This document shows, piece by piece, positions 16,444 through 24,230 of a DNA stretch of 64,000 nucleotides. Within the stretch, counting starts at the first letter, position 1. Every line of letters begins with the position of its first letter. Source of the stretch: an uncultured Lachnospiraceae bacterium (GTDB lineage: Bacteria; Bacillota; Clostridia; Lachnospirales; Lachnospiraceae). The notes under the pieces are model-generated. The model was not told the DNA's origin and searched no databases. It worked only from the letters and a program-made list of their open reading frames with translations. Location of the stretch: the NCBI GenBank assembly GCA_910579465.1, contig CAJTUB010000002.1:316980-380979 (forward strand), read 5' to 3'. The translations under genes and the position numbers were made by a program.

Positions 16444-16911
16444 ATGGAAAAAATAAAATATGTATTTATCAGCCTGTTCGGGGCACTGACAAGCCTGTTC
16501 GGCGCAATCCCGGTCCCGGTACTCCTGATGGTAGCGAGCAGTGTCATCGATTACCTAACTGGGATTGCGGCAGCACCGAAGAGGGGGAAGAAGGTTAACA
16601 GCCAGGTCGGCTTATCCGGAATCGTGAAAAAGATATGTATGTGGCTGCTTGTCGTGGTCGGCGCTATCGTAGACAGGCTGCTACTGTACGCCGGGGAAAC
16701 CATAGGGCTCACCCTGCCGTTTACCTTTTTGGTAGCCTGCGTTGTATGCATCTGGATTGTGTGTAACGAGCTGTTGTCCATCCTCGAGAATATCAGCGAC
16801 ATCGGGGTGCCGATGCCGGGATTTTTGAGAAAAATGGTACTGTATATCAAGCATCAGACGGAGAGCAGGGCGGAACTGGACGGAGAAGAGGAGGACGGGG
16901 AAGATGATTAG
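16444..16911 (+). CDS. Phage holin (holin_4 / toxin secretion family)
   Basis: The 155-residue membrane protein starts behind AAGGAGAAAGAAT. It has hydrophobic segments at about residues 8-40, 62-82 and 90-112 and a strongly acidic C-terminus. The VIDYLTGIAAA motif near residue 36 is typical of the phage holin 4 family. Holins form lesions that let the endolysin reach the wall. The gene overlaps the endolysin by 8 bp, so the two form a lysis cassette. Confidence 0.85.
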   Translation: MEKIKYVFISLFGALTSLFGAIPVPVLLMVASSVIDYLTGIAAAPKRGKKVNSQVGLSGIVKKICMWLLVVVGAIVDRLLLYAGETIGLTLPFTFLVACVVCIWIVCNELLSILENISDIGVPMPGFLRKMVLYIKHQTESRAELDGEEEDGEDD

Positions 16912-17554
16912 TGCAGAAGGAGTAAAAAGATACTGCGATTCCATGCACGCCGCTAAGGCAGTGTATGTATGGGGTGCGGACGGACAGGTTATCACGGCGG
17001 GGCTGCTGGAGACATTAAAAAAGCGCCACGGGACAGACCACTACAAAGACCTTGACCTTGCAGATGTGGAGGGGCGCATCGGTGCGGACTGCTCCGGTTT
17101 CCTGACGTCGATGTCCGGCGTGGATTTGACGGCGGCAGGGTACTATAATCAGTGCAAAATAAAGGGTAAAGCGGCAGACCTACCGGTTGATATGATATGT
17201 CTGCTGTTCCGGCAGGAAAGCATAAGTATCGTCCACGTAGCGATTTACACTGGAGACGGAAAGCTAACGGAGATGTGGGACGGATGCGAGCAGAGAGTCT
17301 TTAAGGCATCCGAATGGACATTTTATGGTATCCCGGACTGGATCGAGCAGCAGACGAAAAAGCCTCTGGCAGCGGGAGACAAGATTAAAATTACCAAAGA
17401 GCTGACCGGACATAACACTGCCGCGGACGCGGTGGCAGGAAAAAATATCCGGAACCGCGTGCTGCCAGGGACGTACTATGTATATAAGGTATATGGTAAG
17501 GCGGTTAATATCAGTAAGATAAAGGGCTCCCCGGGGAGCTGGGTGGTGCTGTAA
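16904..17554 (+). CDS. Endolysin, NlpC/P60-type peptidase
   Basis: The 216-residue protein has the NlpC/P60 catalytic pattern: Cys63 in GADCSGF, a His in the later segment IVHVAIYTGDG, and an acidic residue after it. Residues about 150-216 form a small beta domain that probably binds the wall. There is no signal peptide, consistent with release by the holin encoded just upstream. The enzyme is expected to cleave peptide bonds in peptidoglycan. The gene is the last before the attachment site. Confidence 0.8.
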   Translation: MISAEGVKRYCDSMHAAKAVYVWGADGQVITAGLLETLKKRHGTDHYKDLDLADVEGRIGADCSGFLTSMSGVDLTAAGYYNQCKIKGKAADLPVDMICLLFRQESISIVHVAIYTGDGKLTEMWDGCEQRVFKASEWTFYGIPDWIEQQTKKPLAAGDKIKITKELTGHNTAADAVAGKNIRNRVLPGTYYVYKVYGKAVNISKIKGSPGSWVVL

Positions 17555-17578
17555 TCGTAGAAAAAAGGAGAGACTTGC

Positions 17579-17597
17579 TGTAGTCAAAATGTAGTCA
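17579..17597. repeat. TGTAGTCA direct repeats beside the attachment site
   Basis: TGTAGTCA occurs at 17579-17586 and 17590-17597, 11 bp apart, between the endolysin and the tRNA fragment. Such repeats near an att core often serve as arm-type integrase sites. The assignment is inferred from position only. Confidence 0.4.
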
Positions 17598-17633
17598 TAC
17601 ATATATGGAAAGCTTGATTTTACTGGCTTTGAG

Positions 17634-17691
17634 ACTGACTCGAAATCAGTTGTACCGCAAGGTACCGTGGGTTCGAATCCCACCCACTCCG
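17634..17691 (+). other. attR: 3' part of a tRNA-Ser (CGA) gene
   Basis: The anticodon stem ACTGA/TCAGT (17634-17638 and 17646-17650) encloses the loop CTCGAAA with anticodon CGA. A long variable arm (GTACC-gcaa-GGTAC), a T arm (GTGGG-TTCGAAT-CCCAC, 17667-17683) and the 3' acceptor strand CCACTCC plus discriminator G follow. The matching 5' acceptor GGAGTGG and D arm are absent upstream, where phage DNA continues. This is the duplicated 3' end left by integration into tRNA-Ser. The intact gene should lie at the other prophage end, outside the window. Confidence 0.85.
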
Positions 17692-17699
17692 CTGCATGA

Positions 17700-17742
17700 A
17701 ACCAGCCAGGACCCTTGGAAGCATGGGACTGGCTGGTTTTTT
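17700..17742 (+). terminator. Intrinsic terminator after the tRNA-Ser fragment
   Basis: AACCAGCCAG (17700-17709) pairs with CTGGCTGGTT (17729-17738), followed by a T run. It is probably the original terminator of the tRNA gene and now also ends phage late transcription. Confidence 0.85.
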
Positions 17743-17766
17743 GCGTGGGACGGGACGAAGGGGGAT

Positions 17767-17834
17767 TTCGTTACATTTTGGCAGGGATTCGTTACATTTT
17801 GCCGGAAAAGCAAAAAAACCTGCCGATATATAAA
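17767..17834 (+). promoter_or_regulatory. LytTR-type direct repeats and -10 box before the response regulator gene
   Basis: TTCGTTACATTTTG is repeated exactly at 17767-17780 and 17788-17801, a period of 21 bp. Paired 9-bp direct repeats at 21-22 bp are the known layout for AgrA/ComE-type LytTR proteins, and the CGTT core fits. A -10-like TATATA/TATAAA lies at 17827-17834, about 28 bp after the second repeat, with no clear -35. The site probably allows autoactivation by the regulator encoded next. Confidence 0.65.
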
Positions 17835-17911
17835 GTGAAGGGAAGTCATTGAAAAGAAGTTACTGAAACCCCAGAAGCTTAAATACGCTGCAAAGGTCCG
17901 AGGTGAGATAA

Positions 17912-18649
17912 TTGAATGTAGCAGTGGTTGACGATGAAAAAGTAATCAGGGAGCATCTGCAAAGCCTGATAGAAAAGTGCAGACCGGACTGCCGGACGGA
18001 GGGCTTTGCATCAGGGGAGGAGCTGTTTGCCGCCCGGAAGCAGTTTGAGATTGTTTTTCTCGATATCCGGATGGAGGGGATGGACGGCATGGAAACGGCA
18101 AGAAGGCTTCGGGAGCGCAGCAAAGACGGATTGCAGGAGGAAACCGTATTGATTTTTGTTACGGGCATCCGGGATTATGCGTTGGAAGCCTTTGATGTGG
18201 CAGCCTTTCATTATCTTTTAAAGCCCGTTGAGGAGAAGAAGCTTTCCGGGGTACTGGAGCGGGCGGTGAGGGAAGTGGAAAAGCGGAAGGGCTGCAGACA
18301 GGAACAGCTGGTGTTCAAAACAAGGAAGCGGAGTGTCACGCTGCACCCGGAGCAGATTCTGTATCTGGAAAACAGGGGAAGGAAGCTGGTAATCCATACG
18401 GCGGGAATAACAGGGGATAAGGTGATAGAGATTTATGCCGCCATGGGCGGTCTGGAGGAACAGCTCGGAGTCAGCTTTTACCGCTGCCACAGAGGATATC
18501 TTGTGAATATGGCGTATATTTCGGAATATGACAGCGACAGTATTACCTTAAGCAACGGGGAAACGGTCTATCTGGCAAAGGGACGATACCATGAGTTTGT
18601 AAAAGCATATATGCATTATCTCAGGAACGGAGGGAGGGTCTTTGTATAA
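17912..18649 (+). CDS. LytTR-family response regulator (AgrA/LytR-like)
   Basis: The TTG start follows GAGGTGAGATAA. The 245-residue protein has an N-terminal receiver with VVDDE near residue 5 and the phospho-acceptor Asp in FLDIRMEGMDG near residue 51, Thr in FVTG and Lys in LLKPVEE. A LytTR DNA-binding domain at about residues 130-240 has LYLENRGRKLVIHT and FYRCHRGYLVNMAYI. It overlaps the kinase gene by 8 bp, so they form a two-component pair. No agrB or agrD precedes it, so the signal is unknown. Confidence 0.9.
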   Translation: MNVAVVDDEKVIREHLQSLIEKCRPDCRTEGFASGEELFAARKQFEIVFLDIRMEGMDGMETARRLRERSKDGLQEETVLIFVTGIRDYALEAFDVAAFHYLLKPVEEKKLSGVLERAVREVEKRKGCRQEQLVFKTRKRSVTLHPEQILYLENRGRKLVIHTAGITGDKVIEIYAAMGGLEEQLGVSFYRCHRGYLVNMAYISEYDSDSITLSNGETVYLAKGRYHEFVKAYMHYLRNGGRVFV

Positions 18650-20132
18650 CCTGCTTTGGGAAGGCGTTGTTATGGCGGTGCTTCAGGGGTGCTGCCTGCA
18701 TTATTTTTATCACGGTTTTCTGGAGCCGAGGTTCCGTATTCGTGGCAGCGGATGCGTTGTTATCATATTTTGGACGGCTTGCAAGACAGCAATAGACTTT
18801 GGGTTTCAGACAGTGGAAAACAGTATACTGAAAATCGGGAAGATGGCAGTTCTGTATGTGCTGCTGCTGTTTCTGGCGCTGGTATTTTTTAAGGGAAAGA
18901 AAAAAATTGCCGTGTTCCTTTCGGTGGAGTTTCTCGCGGTAAATGATATTATCCTGATGCTTGTCTATACGCTGCAACAGACAGGGGGATATCTGTTTCT
19001 CCTCTGGGACTGGTGCATCGGACAGGGCTATCTTCCGGGCGGCGAAGCGGCTGTTACGGCGGCACGACGGAGCATTATTGCAATGAAGCTTATAGCGTGC
19101 GTGGTTTTTGTCGTCCTGCTGTATATGTCCCTGAGAAAAGTAGTCCGCAGCTACAGGGAAAAGGAGTATTCCATCCGCAAGGAGGAGCTGGTGTTTCTGA
19201 TTCTTCCCGGCAGCGCCGCCGTGTGTATCTGTGAACTGCTGAATATCATTATGTTTACGCTTAAGGACAATGTCCCGGATACGCTGTATGACAAATATCC
19301 TATATTGTTGCTTCTGGTTCCGGCGATTTTACTGCTGCTTTTGCTGTCAACGATATACACGGTAACGGTTTTTCAGGATATGATACGTCTTGGCAGGGAA
19401 AGAAGCAGCAGGATACGGATGGAACAGCAGATAACAGGGCTGCAGGAGCATATGGAGGAGCTCGGACAGATTCATTCCGGAATCCGCGGCATCCGGCACG
19501 ATATGAAAAATATACTTTCCGTTATCGCAGGTCTTACTGCCGGGGGCGGGGAAACGGAGGACGGCGCACTGTCCTCGTATCTAGCGGAGCTGGAGCGGAC
19601 AATGGATAAGCTGGAGCTTAGGTTCCAGACGGGAAATACGGTTGCCGATGCCCTGCTGCATATGAAATACCATGAGGCGGTGCGGGCGGTGCCGGACCTT
19701 GGGATGGACGCGGAGGCGCTGGTCTTTCCGGCCTCGCTGCGGATTCAGGGCTACGATATCGGGATTATTTTAGGAAATGCACTGGACAATGCAATCGAAG
19801 CCTGCCGGAAGCTGAAGGAAAGGGAACCGGCGGCAGACGCGTATCTCCGTCTGGCTTCCTTCCAAAGAGGAAGCATGTTTTTCCTGGAAATAGAAAACAG
19901 CTTTGACGGAACCCTTTTGCAGAGTCCGCAGGCGGAATTTCCGGCAACGGATAAGGCAGATAAGGAAGCACACGGAATGGGGCTTGCCAATATAAAGCAT
20001 GCCGCGGAAAAGTATCACGGCGCGGTGGAATGGATGGTGAACGGCAGGGTATTTACCTTGTCCGTTATGATGAAAAACGAAGTTCAAGGAGGACAAAGCG
20101 ATGGCAGTAAAAGGAATTGGAAGCAGCTATAG
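18642..20132 (+). CDS. AgrC-like sensor histidine kinase with GHKL ATPase
   Basis: The 496-residue protein has about six hydrophobic segments in residues 1-260 (for example LYVLLLFLALVFF and ILLLLVPAILLLLLLSTIYT) and a coiled linker. The His box GIRGIRHDMKNILS lies near residue 285. An ATP-binding domain carries the N box NALDNAIEAC and the G box HGMGLANIKHAAEKY. This layout is that of AgrC/ComD-type sensors, which usually detect secreted peptides. It lies in an operon with the LytTR regulator, and a protein of unknown role begins inside its last 32 bp. Confidence 0.85.
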   Translation: MYNLLWEGVVMAVLQGCCLHYFYHGFLEPRFRIRGSGCVVIIFWTACKTAIDFGFQTVENSILKIGKMAVLYVLLLFLALVFFKGKKKIAVFLSVEFLAVNDIILMLVYTLQQTGGYLFLLWDWCIGQGYLPGGEAAVTAARRSIIAMKLIACVVFVVLLYMSLRKVVRSYREKEYSIRKEELVFLILPGSAAVCICELLNIIMFTLKDNVPDTLYDKYPILLLLVPAILLLLLLSTIYTVTVFQDMIRLGRERSSRIRMEQQITGLQEHMEELGQIHSGIRGIRHDMKNILSVIAGLTAGGGETEDGALSSYLAELERTMDKLELRFQTGNTVADALLHMKYHEAVRAVPDLGMDAEALVFPASLRIQGYDIGIILGNALDNAIEACRKLKEREPAADAYLRLASFQRGSMFFLEIENSFDGTLLQSPQAEFPATDKADKEAHGMGLANIKHAAEKYHGAVEWMVNGRVFTLSVMMKNEVQGGQSDGSKRNWKQL

Positions 20133-20946
20133 TAACGTCTATGAAGGCGCCTATGACGTACCGGCAAGGAAAGCGGCGGCACGGGAGAAAACGCAGGGGA
20201 CGGCAGCGACGAAGAGGGAAATTGAGGTTGGAAGGAAGAAGGACAGGAAAGAGTATCTGAAAGGCCTGCAGAGGCAGGTATCCGATGTGACGCTGGAAAC
20301 AGGCTCCGCGCTGAATATGAAGCGGGACAATAAAATGGGGACGGTCACGATTAATCCGAAGCTGTTGGAAAAGATGCAGAATGACCCGGAGGCAGAGAAG
20401 AAGTATACACAGCTGATTAAGGATATCGAAAGAGCAGAGCAGACCGCGACTGCCTATTATAATTCGATGGGCGGCTGCGTGGAGCGGAGCAGCCACTGGT
20501 ATATCGATGAAAACGGGCAGTATACTCACTTTGCCTATACCCGGCGGGACGACAGGCTCAATAAAAGGCTTCGTAAGGAAGCCAGGGAAAATGCGGAAAG
20601 GCTCGTGGAAAAGAACCGGGAAAGGGCAATCGAAAAGAGAAAAAGGCTCAAGGGAACGCTTGAAAAAAGGTTAGAAGAAAAGCTGGAAGAAAAGCGGCTG
20701 GAAGTGAAGGAAAAGGAAAGTCACGGAGATAAGCCGGAAGAGCCGGGAAAGTCCGCAGCAAAGATTCCGGAGGGCAGCCCGGAAAGCCCGGAGCAGGGGA
20801 AAGAGCAGGCAATAAGAGACGAAAAGGCAGGGAATGAACGCACAGGGAGTAAAAAGGCAGCCTCCGCCTATCATGCCGTGCAGGGCATGGCAAAGGAGGG
20901 CGGACAGACCGGCGCCGCAGGCGCCAGCCTGGATGTGTCCCTTTAA
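20101..20946 (+). CDS. Charged helical protein, DUF6033-like
   Basis: The ATG lies 32 bp inside the kinase gene, behind AAGGAGG. The 281-residue product is very rich in Lys, Glu and Arg. Residues 60-145 look like a compact domain with SSHWYIDENGQYTHFAYTRR. Residues 155-215 form a long charged helix, and the last 65 residues are disordered. It resembles the DUF6033 family of Clostridia, whose function I do not know. It may be an output or accessory of the two-component system. Confidence 0.55.
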   Translation: MAVKGIGSSYSNVYEGAYDVPARKAAAREKTQGTAATKREIEVGRKKDRKEYLKGLQRQVSDVTLETGSALNMKRDNKMGTVTINPKLLEKMQNDPEAEKKYTQLIKDIERAEQTATAYYNSMGGCVERSSHWYIDENGQYTHFAYTRRDDRLNKRLRKEARENAERLVEKNRERAIEKRKRLKGTLEKRLEEKLEEKRLEVKEKESHGDKPEEPGKSAAKIPEGSPESPEQGKEQAIRDEKAGNERTGSKKAASAYHAVQGMAKEGGQTGAAGASLDVSL

Positions 20947-20947
20947 G

Positions 20948-20973
20948 GGGAAACGCTTTCATCAGCGTTTCCC
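20948..20973. terminator. Bidirectional terminator between convergent genes
   Basis: GGGAAACGCT (20948-20957) pairs with AGCGTTTCCC (20964-20973) around a 6-nt loop. It sits between the DUF6033-like gene and the end of the DUF3021 gene. The same arm sequence recurs at 33864 and 60821. Confidence 0.65.
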
Positions 20974-21431
20974 TAATGGTCGTCCGGCGTGTTTTCTAAC
21001 TCCTGCAGCTTGCTGTTGATTTTCTTTGCTTCGTTGCGGTTAAAGAGGTAGAAGCAGAGCCAGATAATCGCAAAAATGCTGCAGGAAATCAAAAACTGCA
21101 GAACCGTATAGAGCAGCCTTGACGGATAGAACGGAATCCAACCAAGGGTGAGGGCAGTCGGGAAAAAGACGCCGATTCCGATGGCAAAATGAATGAGTAT
21201 CTGTAAGGCTCTGGAAAGGCGTTTTACCTGATAAATTACGGCGGGAGAGCCGCAGGCGACACCGACCAGCACAGAGCCTCCCGCCTGTCTTGCAAAGTCG
21301 TTAAAAACCTGCAGTAAAAACTCCTGTCCGCCGACGGCAGAGCCGATGAGGCAGGTAAATACAAAGCAGGTACAGCCCCATGCGATACCGAAAAAAATAT
21401 ATTTTATTCCAGTTGCGATGCTATGCTTCAT
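20973..21431 (-). CDS. DUF3021 membrane protein
   Basis: The 152-residue protein has four hydrophobic segments (GIKYIFFGIAWGCTCFVFT, a second near residue 50, ILIHFAIGIGVFFPTALTL, and LQFLISCSIFAIIWLCFYLF) and a charged tail. It overlaps the upstream LytTR gene by 4 bp (ATGA). LytTR-DUF3021 pairs are known in Firmicutes, where the membrane partner is thought to inhibit the regulator until a stress or signal is received. Confidence 0.8.
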   Translation of the reverse strand: MKHSIATGIKYIFFGIAWGCTCFVFTCLIGSAVGGQEFLLQVFNDFARQAGGSVLVGVACGSPAVIYQVKRLSRALQILIHFAIGIGVFFPTALTLGWIPFYPSRLLYTVLQFLISCSIFAIIWLCFYLFNRNEAKKINSKLQELENTPDDH

Positions 21432-21877
21432 TTTAATCCCAGCCTTTCCTTAAAAGAGTTCCGGAAGCTTCTTGAAATGTAATCCTCGGTTCCGTTTTTG
21501 GTGACTAACAGCATGGTGCCGTTAAACCCGGCTTCGACATGGTCAATTTGCCGGAGGTTGACAATCGTGGACTTGGAAATCCGGACAAACTGGCTGCCAA
21601 GTATGGTCTCCAGCTCATATAAGGGCCGGTTCAGAAGATAGCGGCGCCTCTGCCTGTCGTAGCAGACGATTTCCCTGCCCTCGGTGCGGACCAGCTCTAA
21701 AGCCTCCGGCTCAAGCAGATAGGTTTTTCCTTCGCTTAGCGCAAGCAGTGCCGGGGAAGCCGTGCCTTCCTTTTCCAGTATGGAAATGACCTCTGCAATG
21801 GCGGGGGTCATTTTATTTATGTGGAGAACCGCACAGGGTTCTTTATAGTCAGGACTGATTTTGCATTCTACTTTCAC
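21428..21877 (-). CDS. LytTR-family transcriptional regulator without receiver domain
   Basis: The GTG at 21877 follows AAAGGAGGAAGT. A longer ORF to 22054 runs through the promoter and is not used. The 149-residue protein has a short N-terminal domain (KISPDYKEPCAVLHINKMTP) and a LytTR DNA-binding domain from about residue 50 (YDRQRRRYLLNRPLYELETI, FVRISKSTIVNLRQIDHVEA). It lacks a phospho-acceptor and is probably controlled by the membrane DUF3021 protein. An ABC exporter is divergent and may be a target. Confidence 0.85.
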   Translation of the reverse strand: MKVECKISPDYKEPCAVLHINKMTPAIAEVISILEKEGTASPALLALSEGKTYLLEPEALELVRTEGREIVCYDRQRRRYLLNRPLYELETILGSQFVRISKSTIVNLRQIDHVEAGFNGTMLLVTKNGTEDYISRSFRNSFKERLGLK

Positions 21878-21901
21878 GGGACTTCCTCCTTTCCCGATAC
21901 T

Positions 21902-21962
21902 ATTATAACACAGAGCCGCAAGCCGTACCTGCATCTTGCACATAAAATCCGACCTCTTGCAC
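21902..21962 (-). promoter_or_regulatory. LytTR-type repeats and -10 box before the LytTR-DUF3021 genes
   Basis: Read on the minus strand, GTGCAAGA occurs at 21962-21955 and 21941-21934, a 21-bp period. TATAAT follows at 21907-21902, about 27 bp after the second repeat, with no good -35. This matches the geometry at 17767-17834 upstream of the other LytTR gene and suggests positive autoregulation. The same repeats may serve the divergent ABC genes. Confidence 0.65.
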
Positions 21963-22071
21963 GGCAGAAGCGCCCGCTTCCGCGAACCATATTGTTTCTT
22001 CGGAAGGGACAGCGTAAAATAGTGCGTGAAATAAAACAGGAACGAGGGAAGCAAAGAACGGAGGAATGGAT

Positions 22072-22845
22072 ATGGCAGAGAAAGTCGTACAGGTGGAGCA
22101 GCTGCGTCTTTCGTATCAGAGGGTGCAGGCAGTACGGGATGTTACATTTTCGCTGGGGGAGGGGGAGATTCTGGCGGTCATCGGACAGAACGGCTCCGGC
22201 AAGACCTCGACCGTGGAGTGCATAGAGGGTCTGCGCAAGCCGGATAGCGGGCTGATACGCGTGTTTGGAAAGGACCCCTGGCGGCAGCGCGGCGAGGTAT
22301 ACAAGAAAATGGGAGTCCAGCTGCAGGAGACGGAGTATCCCTTGAAAATCAGGGTGGAGGAACAGTGCAGGCTGTTTGCGGGCTTCTATGAACGACCTGC
22401 CGACTGGGAGCTTTTGCTGTCGCAGCTTGGTCTTGCTGATAAGAGAAAGCGTCAGGTCCGTAAGCTGTCCGGCGGGGAAAAGCAGCGCCTGTCTGTCCTG
22501 CTTGCCCTGATGGGGCGTCCGAAGCTTCTGATTCTGGACGAACTGACGACAGGGCTTGACCCGGAGGCAAGGCAGGGGATGTGGCGCAGTCTGGAAAGCA
22601 TACAAAAGGGCGGGGCTGCGATTATTCTGGTGTCCCATTATCTTGACGAGGTGGAGCGGCTTGCCGATAAAATCCTCTATCTGGAAAAGGGGGAGCAGTG
22701 CTTCTTCGGAACGAAGCAGGGCTTCCGGGAATATGCGAAAAGCCGGATTCCGCGGGAGGAATGGGAGGAAGGGCAGTCGCTTGAGCAGATTTACCTGCAG
22801 CTTGCACCTGAAACAAAAGGACTTACGACGGAGGGGATACTATGA
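22072..22845 (+). CDS. ABC transporter ATP-binding protein
   Basis: I chose the ATG at 22072, seven bases after ACGGAGGA; the ATG at 22066 is too close to that site. The 257-residue protein has a Walker A (GQNGSGKTS, near residue 38), signature LSGGEKQRLS, Walker B LLILDELTTGLD and H-loop VSHY. It is coupled to the permease gene by a 4-bp overlap. It probably powers export of an unknown substrate or self-protection. Confidence 0.9.
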   Translation: MAEKVVQVEQLRLSYQRVQAVRDVTFSLGEGEILAVIGQNGSGKTSTVECIEGLRKPDSGLIRVFGKDPWRQRGEVYKKMGVQLQETEYPLKIRVEEQCRLFAGFYERPADWELLLSQLGLADKRKRQVRKLSGGEKQRLSVLLALMGRPKLLILDELTTGLDPEARQGMWRSLESIQKGGAAIILVSHYLDEVERLADKILYLEKGEQCFFGTKQGFREYAKSRIPREEWEEGQSLEQIYLQLAPETKGLTTEGIL

Positions 22846-23594
22846 AGCGTTTTGCAATCGTTTTTAAAACAGAGTTTATTTTATTTCTGCGGGATTTTTT
22901 CGGGGTATTTTTTGCGCTTGCATTTCCTGTGCTGATGCTTCTTTTGTTTGGCGGCATTTACGGGAATGAGCCGGTTTCCCCGGAAGCCGCGACCGGAGTC
23001 ATGGATGTTTCCGTACCGGCGTATGCTGTTATGGTAATGGGCGTGACCGGGCTGATGTCGTTCCCGCTGACATTAGCGGGGTATAAGGAGAGAAAAATCT
23101 ATAAGCGGTTTGATGCCTCGCCGGTCGGGAAGAAAACGGTCATCGCCGCGCAGGCGGTAGTCAATGTGGTGATGACCTTGTTCGGGATTGCAAACCTGCT
23201 CATCGCCGGGAAGCTTCTTTACCATATCAGGATACAGGGTACGCTGCTTCCGGTCTGCACCGCGCTTCTGCTTTCTGCTGCAGCGATGTTTTCCATGGGC
23301 TTTTTCTTTACTGCTGTTGGACGGGATGAGAAGAGTACGAATCTGCTCTGTTATCTTTTTTATTTTATTATGCTGTTCTTGTCTGGCGCTACGATACCCG
23401 ACATGCTGTTTCCGGCTGCGATGAAAACCATTGCAGGTTTTCTGCCGATGACCTATGCGGTGGATTTTATGCAGGGGGTTTTTGCCGGGGATAGTCTCAT
23501 AGAGCACGGTAAGGAGATTGCCGTCCTCGGGACGCTGACCGTCGTACTGGTTGCCGCCGGAGCTCTTTTGTATAGAAAGAAGGATTGGGCGTAA
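22842..23594 (+). CDS. ABC-2 type transporter permease
   Basis: The 250-residue membrane protein overlaps the ATPase gene by 4 bp. It has about six hydrophobic segments, starting with FFGVFFALAFPVLMLLLFGG and including LCYLFYFIMLFLSGATIPDM, the layout of ABC-2/DrrB-like permeases. With its ATPase it forms a two-gene exporter divergent from the LytTR-DUF3021 pair. Confidence 0.85.
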   Translation: MKRFAIVFKTEFILFLRDFFGVFFALAFPVLMLLLFGGIYGNEPVSPEAATGVMDVSVPAYAVMVMGVTGLMSFPLTLAGYKERKIYKRFDASPVGKKTVIAAQAVVNVVMTLFGIANLLIAGKLLYHIRIQGTLLPVCTALLLSAAAMFSMGFFFTAVGRDEKSTNLLCYLFYFIMLFLSGATIPDMLFPAAMKTIAGFLPMTYAVDFMQGVFAGDSLIEHGKEIAVLGTLTVVLVAAGALLYRKKDWA

Positions 23595-23661
23595 GCGGGA
23601 GAAACACGCCCGGGATGGTAAAAAATTCCAAAAAAAGGTCAAAAAAAGAAATACTTTCTAC

Positions 23662-23690
23662 TTGTATTTCAGAGAAAATTGCGGTATAAT
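23662..23690 (+). promoter_or_regulatory. Sigma-A promoter before the probable 6S RNA
   Basis: TTGTAT (23662-23667) and TATAAT (23685-23690) are separated by 17 bp. Transcription would begin near 23697. No protein gene follows for 560 bp, so it serves an RNA gene. Confidence 0.75.
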
Positions 23691-23696
23691 AAAGCC

Positions 23697-23993
23697 ATAC
23701 AAAAGAAGAGAAGGCGATGCGCCTTATTGGAAAACTACATAAGAGGTTATCTATCCTAGGATGTGCGACACTCCCTGTTATTTTGAACCTACATTTCTTT
23801 AAACGGGATTCCTATATTTACAGGTAGCTGCAAAGCCTCCTCTGAGTGGACTGCAAAAGCCTGTGTGCGGTTACCCACCTAGCTGTGGCTAGGAGTCAAA
23901 ATACGGGAAACGGCATTCCGGGATAGTTACAAAAGAGTATAGGTAAGACACGAATGAGAGATATGCCGCGCAGGCTCTGCGCGGCATTGTTTT
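23697..23993 (+). ncRNA. ssrS: Probable 6S RNA
   Basis: A promoter at 23662 is followed by a gene-free region resembling Clostridia 6S RNA. It contains TTTTGAACCTACATTTC and AACGGGATTCCTATATT (about 23781-23818), then GGTAGCTGCAAAGCC and the hairpin CCTAGCTGTGGCTAGG near 23878. 6S RNA mimics an open promoter and sequesters RNA polymerase in stationary phase. The mature molecule is probably within about 23,740-23,905. The transcript may run to a terminator (ATGCCGCGC/GCGCGGCAT) at 23963-23987. The identification is from recalled sequence pattern; a covariance-model search would settle it. Confidence 0.6.
23963..23993 (+). terminator. Intrinsic terminator after the 6S RNA region
   Basis: ATGCCGCGC (23963-23971) pairs with GCGCGGCAT (23979-23987), followed by TGTTTTA. 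It is a strong GC-rich stem in the right place to end the 6S transcript. Confidence 0.75.
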
Positions 23994-24018
23994 ATGCACA
24001 CGCCGCGGAAAGGAAGTT

Positions 24019-24176
24019 ATGCCCTTACGGGCATTCGGCGCACGATGTCCGGGGGACATCGGTTTTGCGCGGAGCGGAGCGTAGACCGGCGCGGCGAGTA
24101 GGGAGAAAATCTTCCCTACTCGATTGCACAGCCCCGTGCAGATGAAATTAGCCGCTGAAGCGGCGCACGGTGCGCG
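24019..24176. other. Hairpin-rich intergenic region before nadE
   Basis: Five short palindromic stems follow one another with little space between: ATGCCC/GGGCAT at 24019-24034, CGATGTCC/GGACATCG at 24043-24061, CGAGTAGGGA/TCCCTACTCG at 24095-24122, GCCGCT/AGCGGC at 24151-24164, and GCGCA/TGCGC near 24163. No ORF or known riboswitch is evident. The region is GC-rich compared with the 6S region. It may be a structured RNA, a nadE leader or a decayed repeat cluster. Confidence 0.5.
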
Positions 24177-24230
24177 CGGTAAACAATGCTTCGCGTGAGG
24201 CGTGTAGTTTTGATAGAGAGTAAAATATGA

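Noticed and set aside
17581..17640. A complete tRNA-Ser at the prophage end
   Set aside because: The 5' acceptor strand GGAGTGG and D arm are missing; upstream sequence is phage-like. Only the 3' part is present.
17742..18650. A complete agr quorum-sensing locus
   Set aside because: Only AgrA- and AgrC-like genes are found. No AgrB-type protease or AgrD-like peptide gene lies nearby on either strand.
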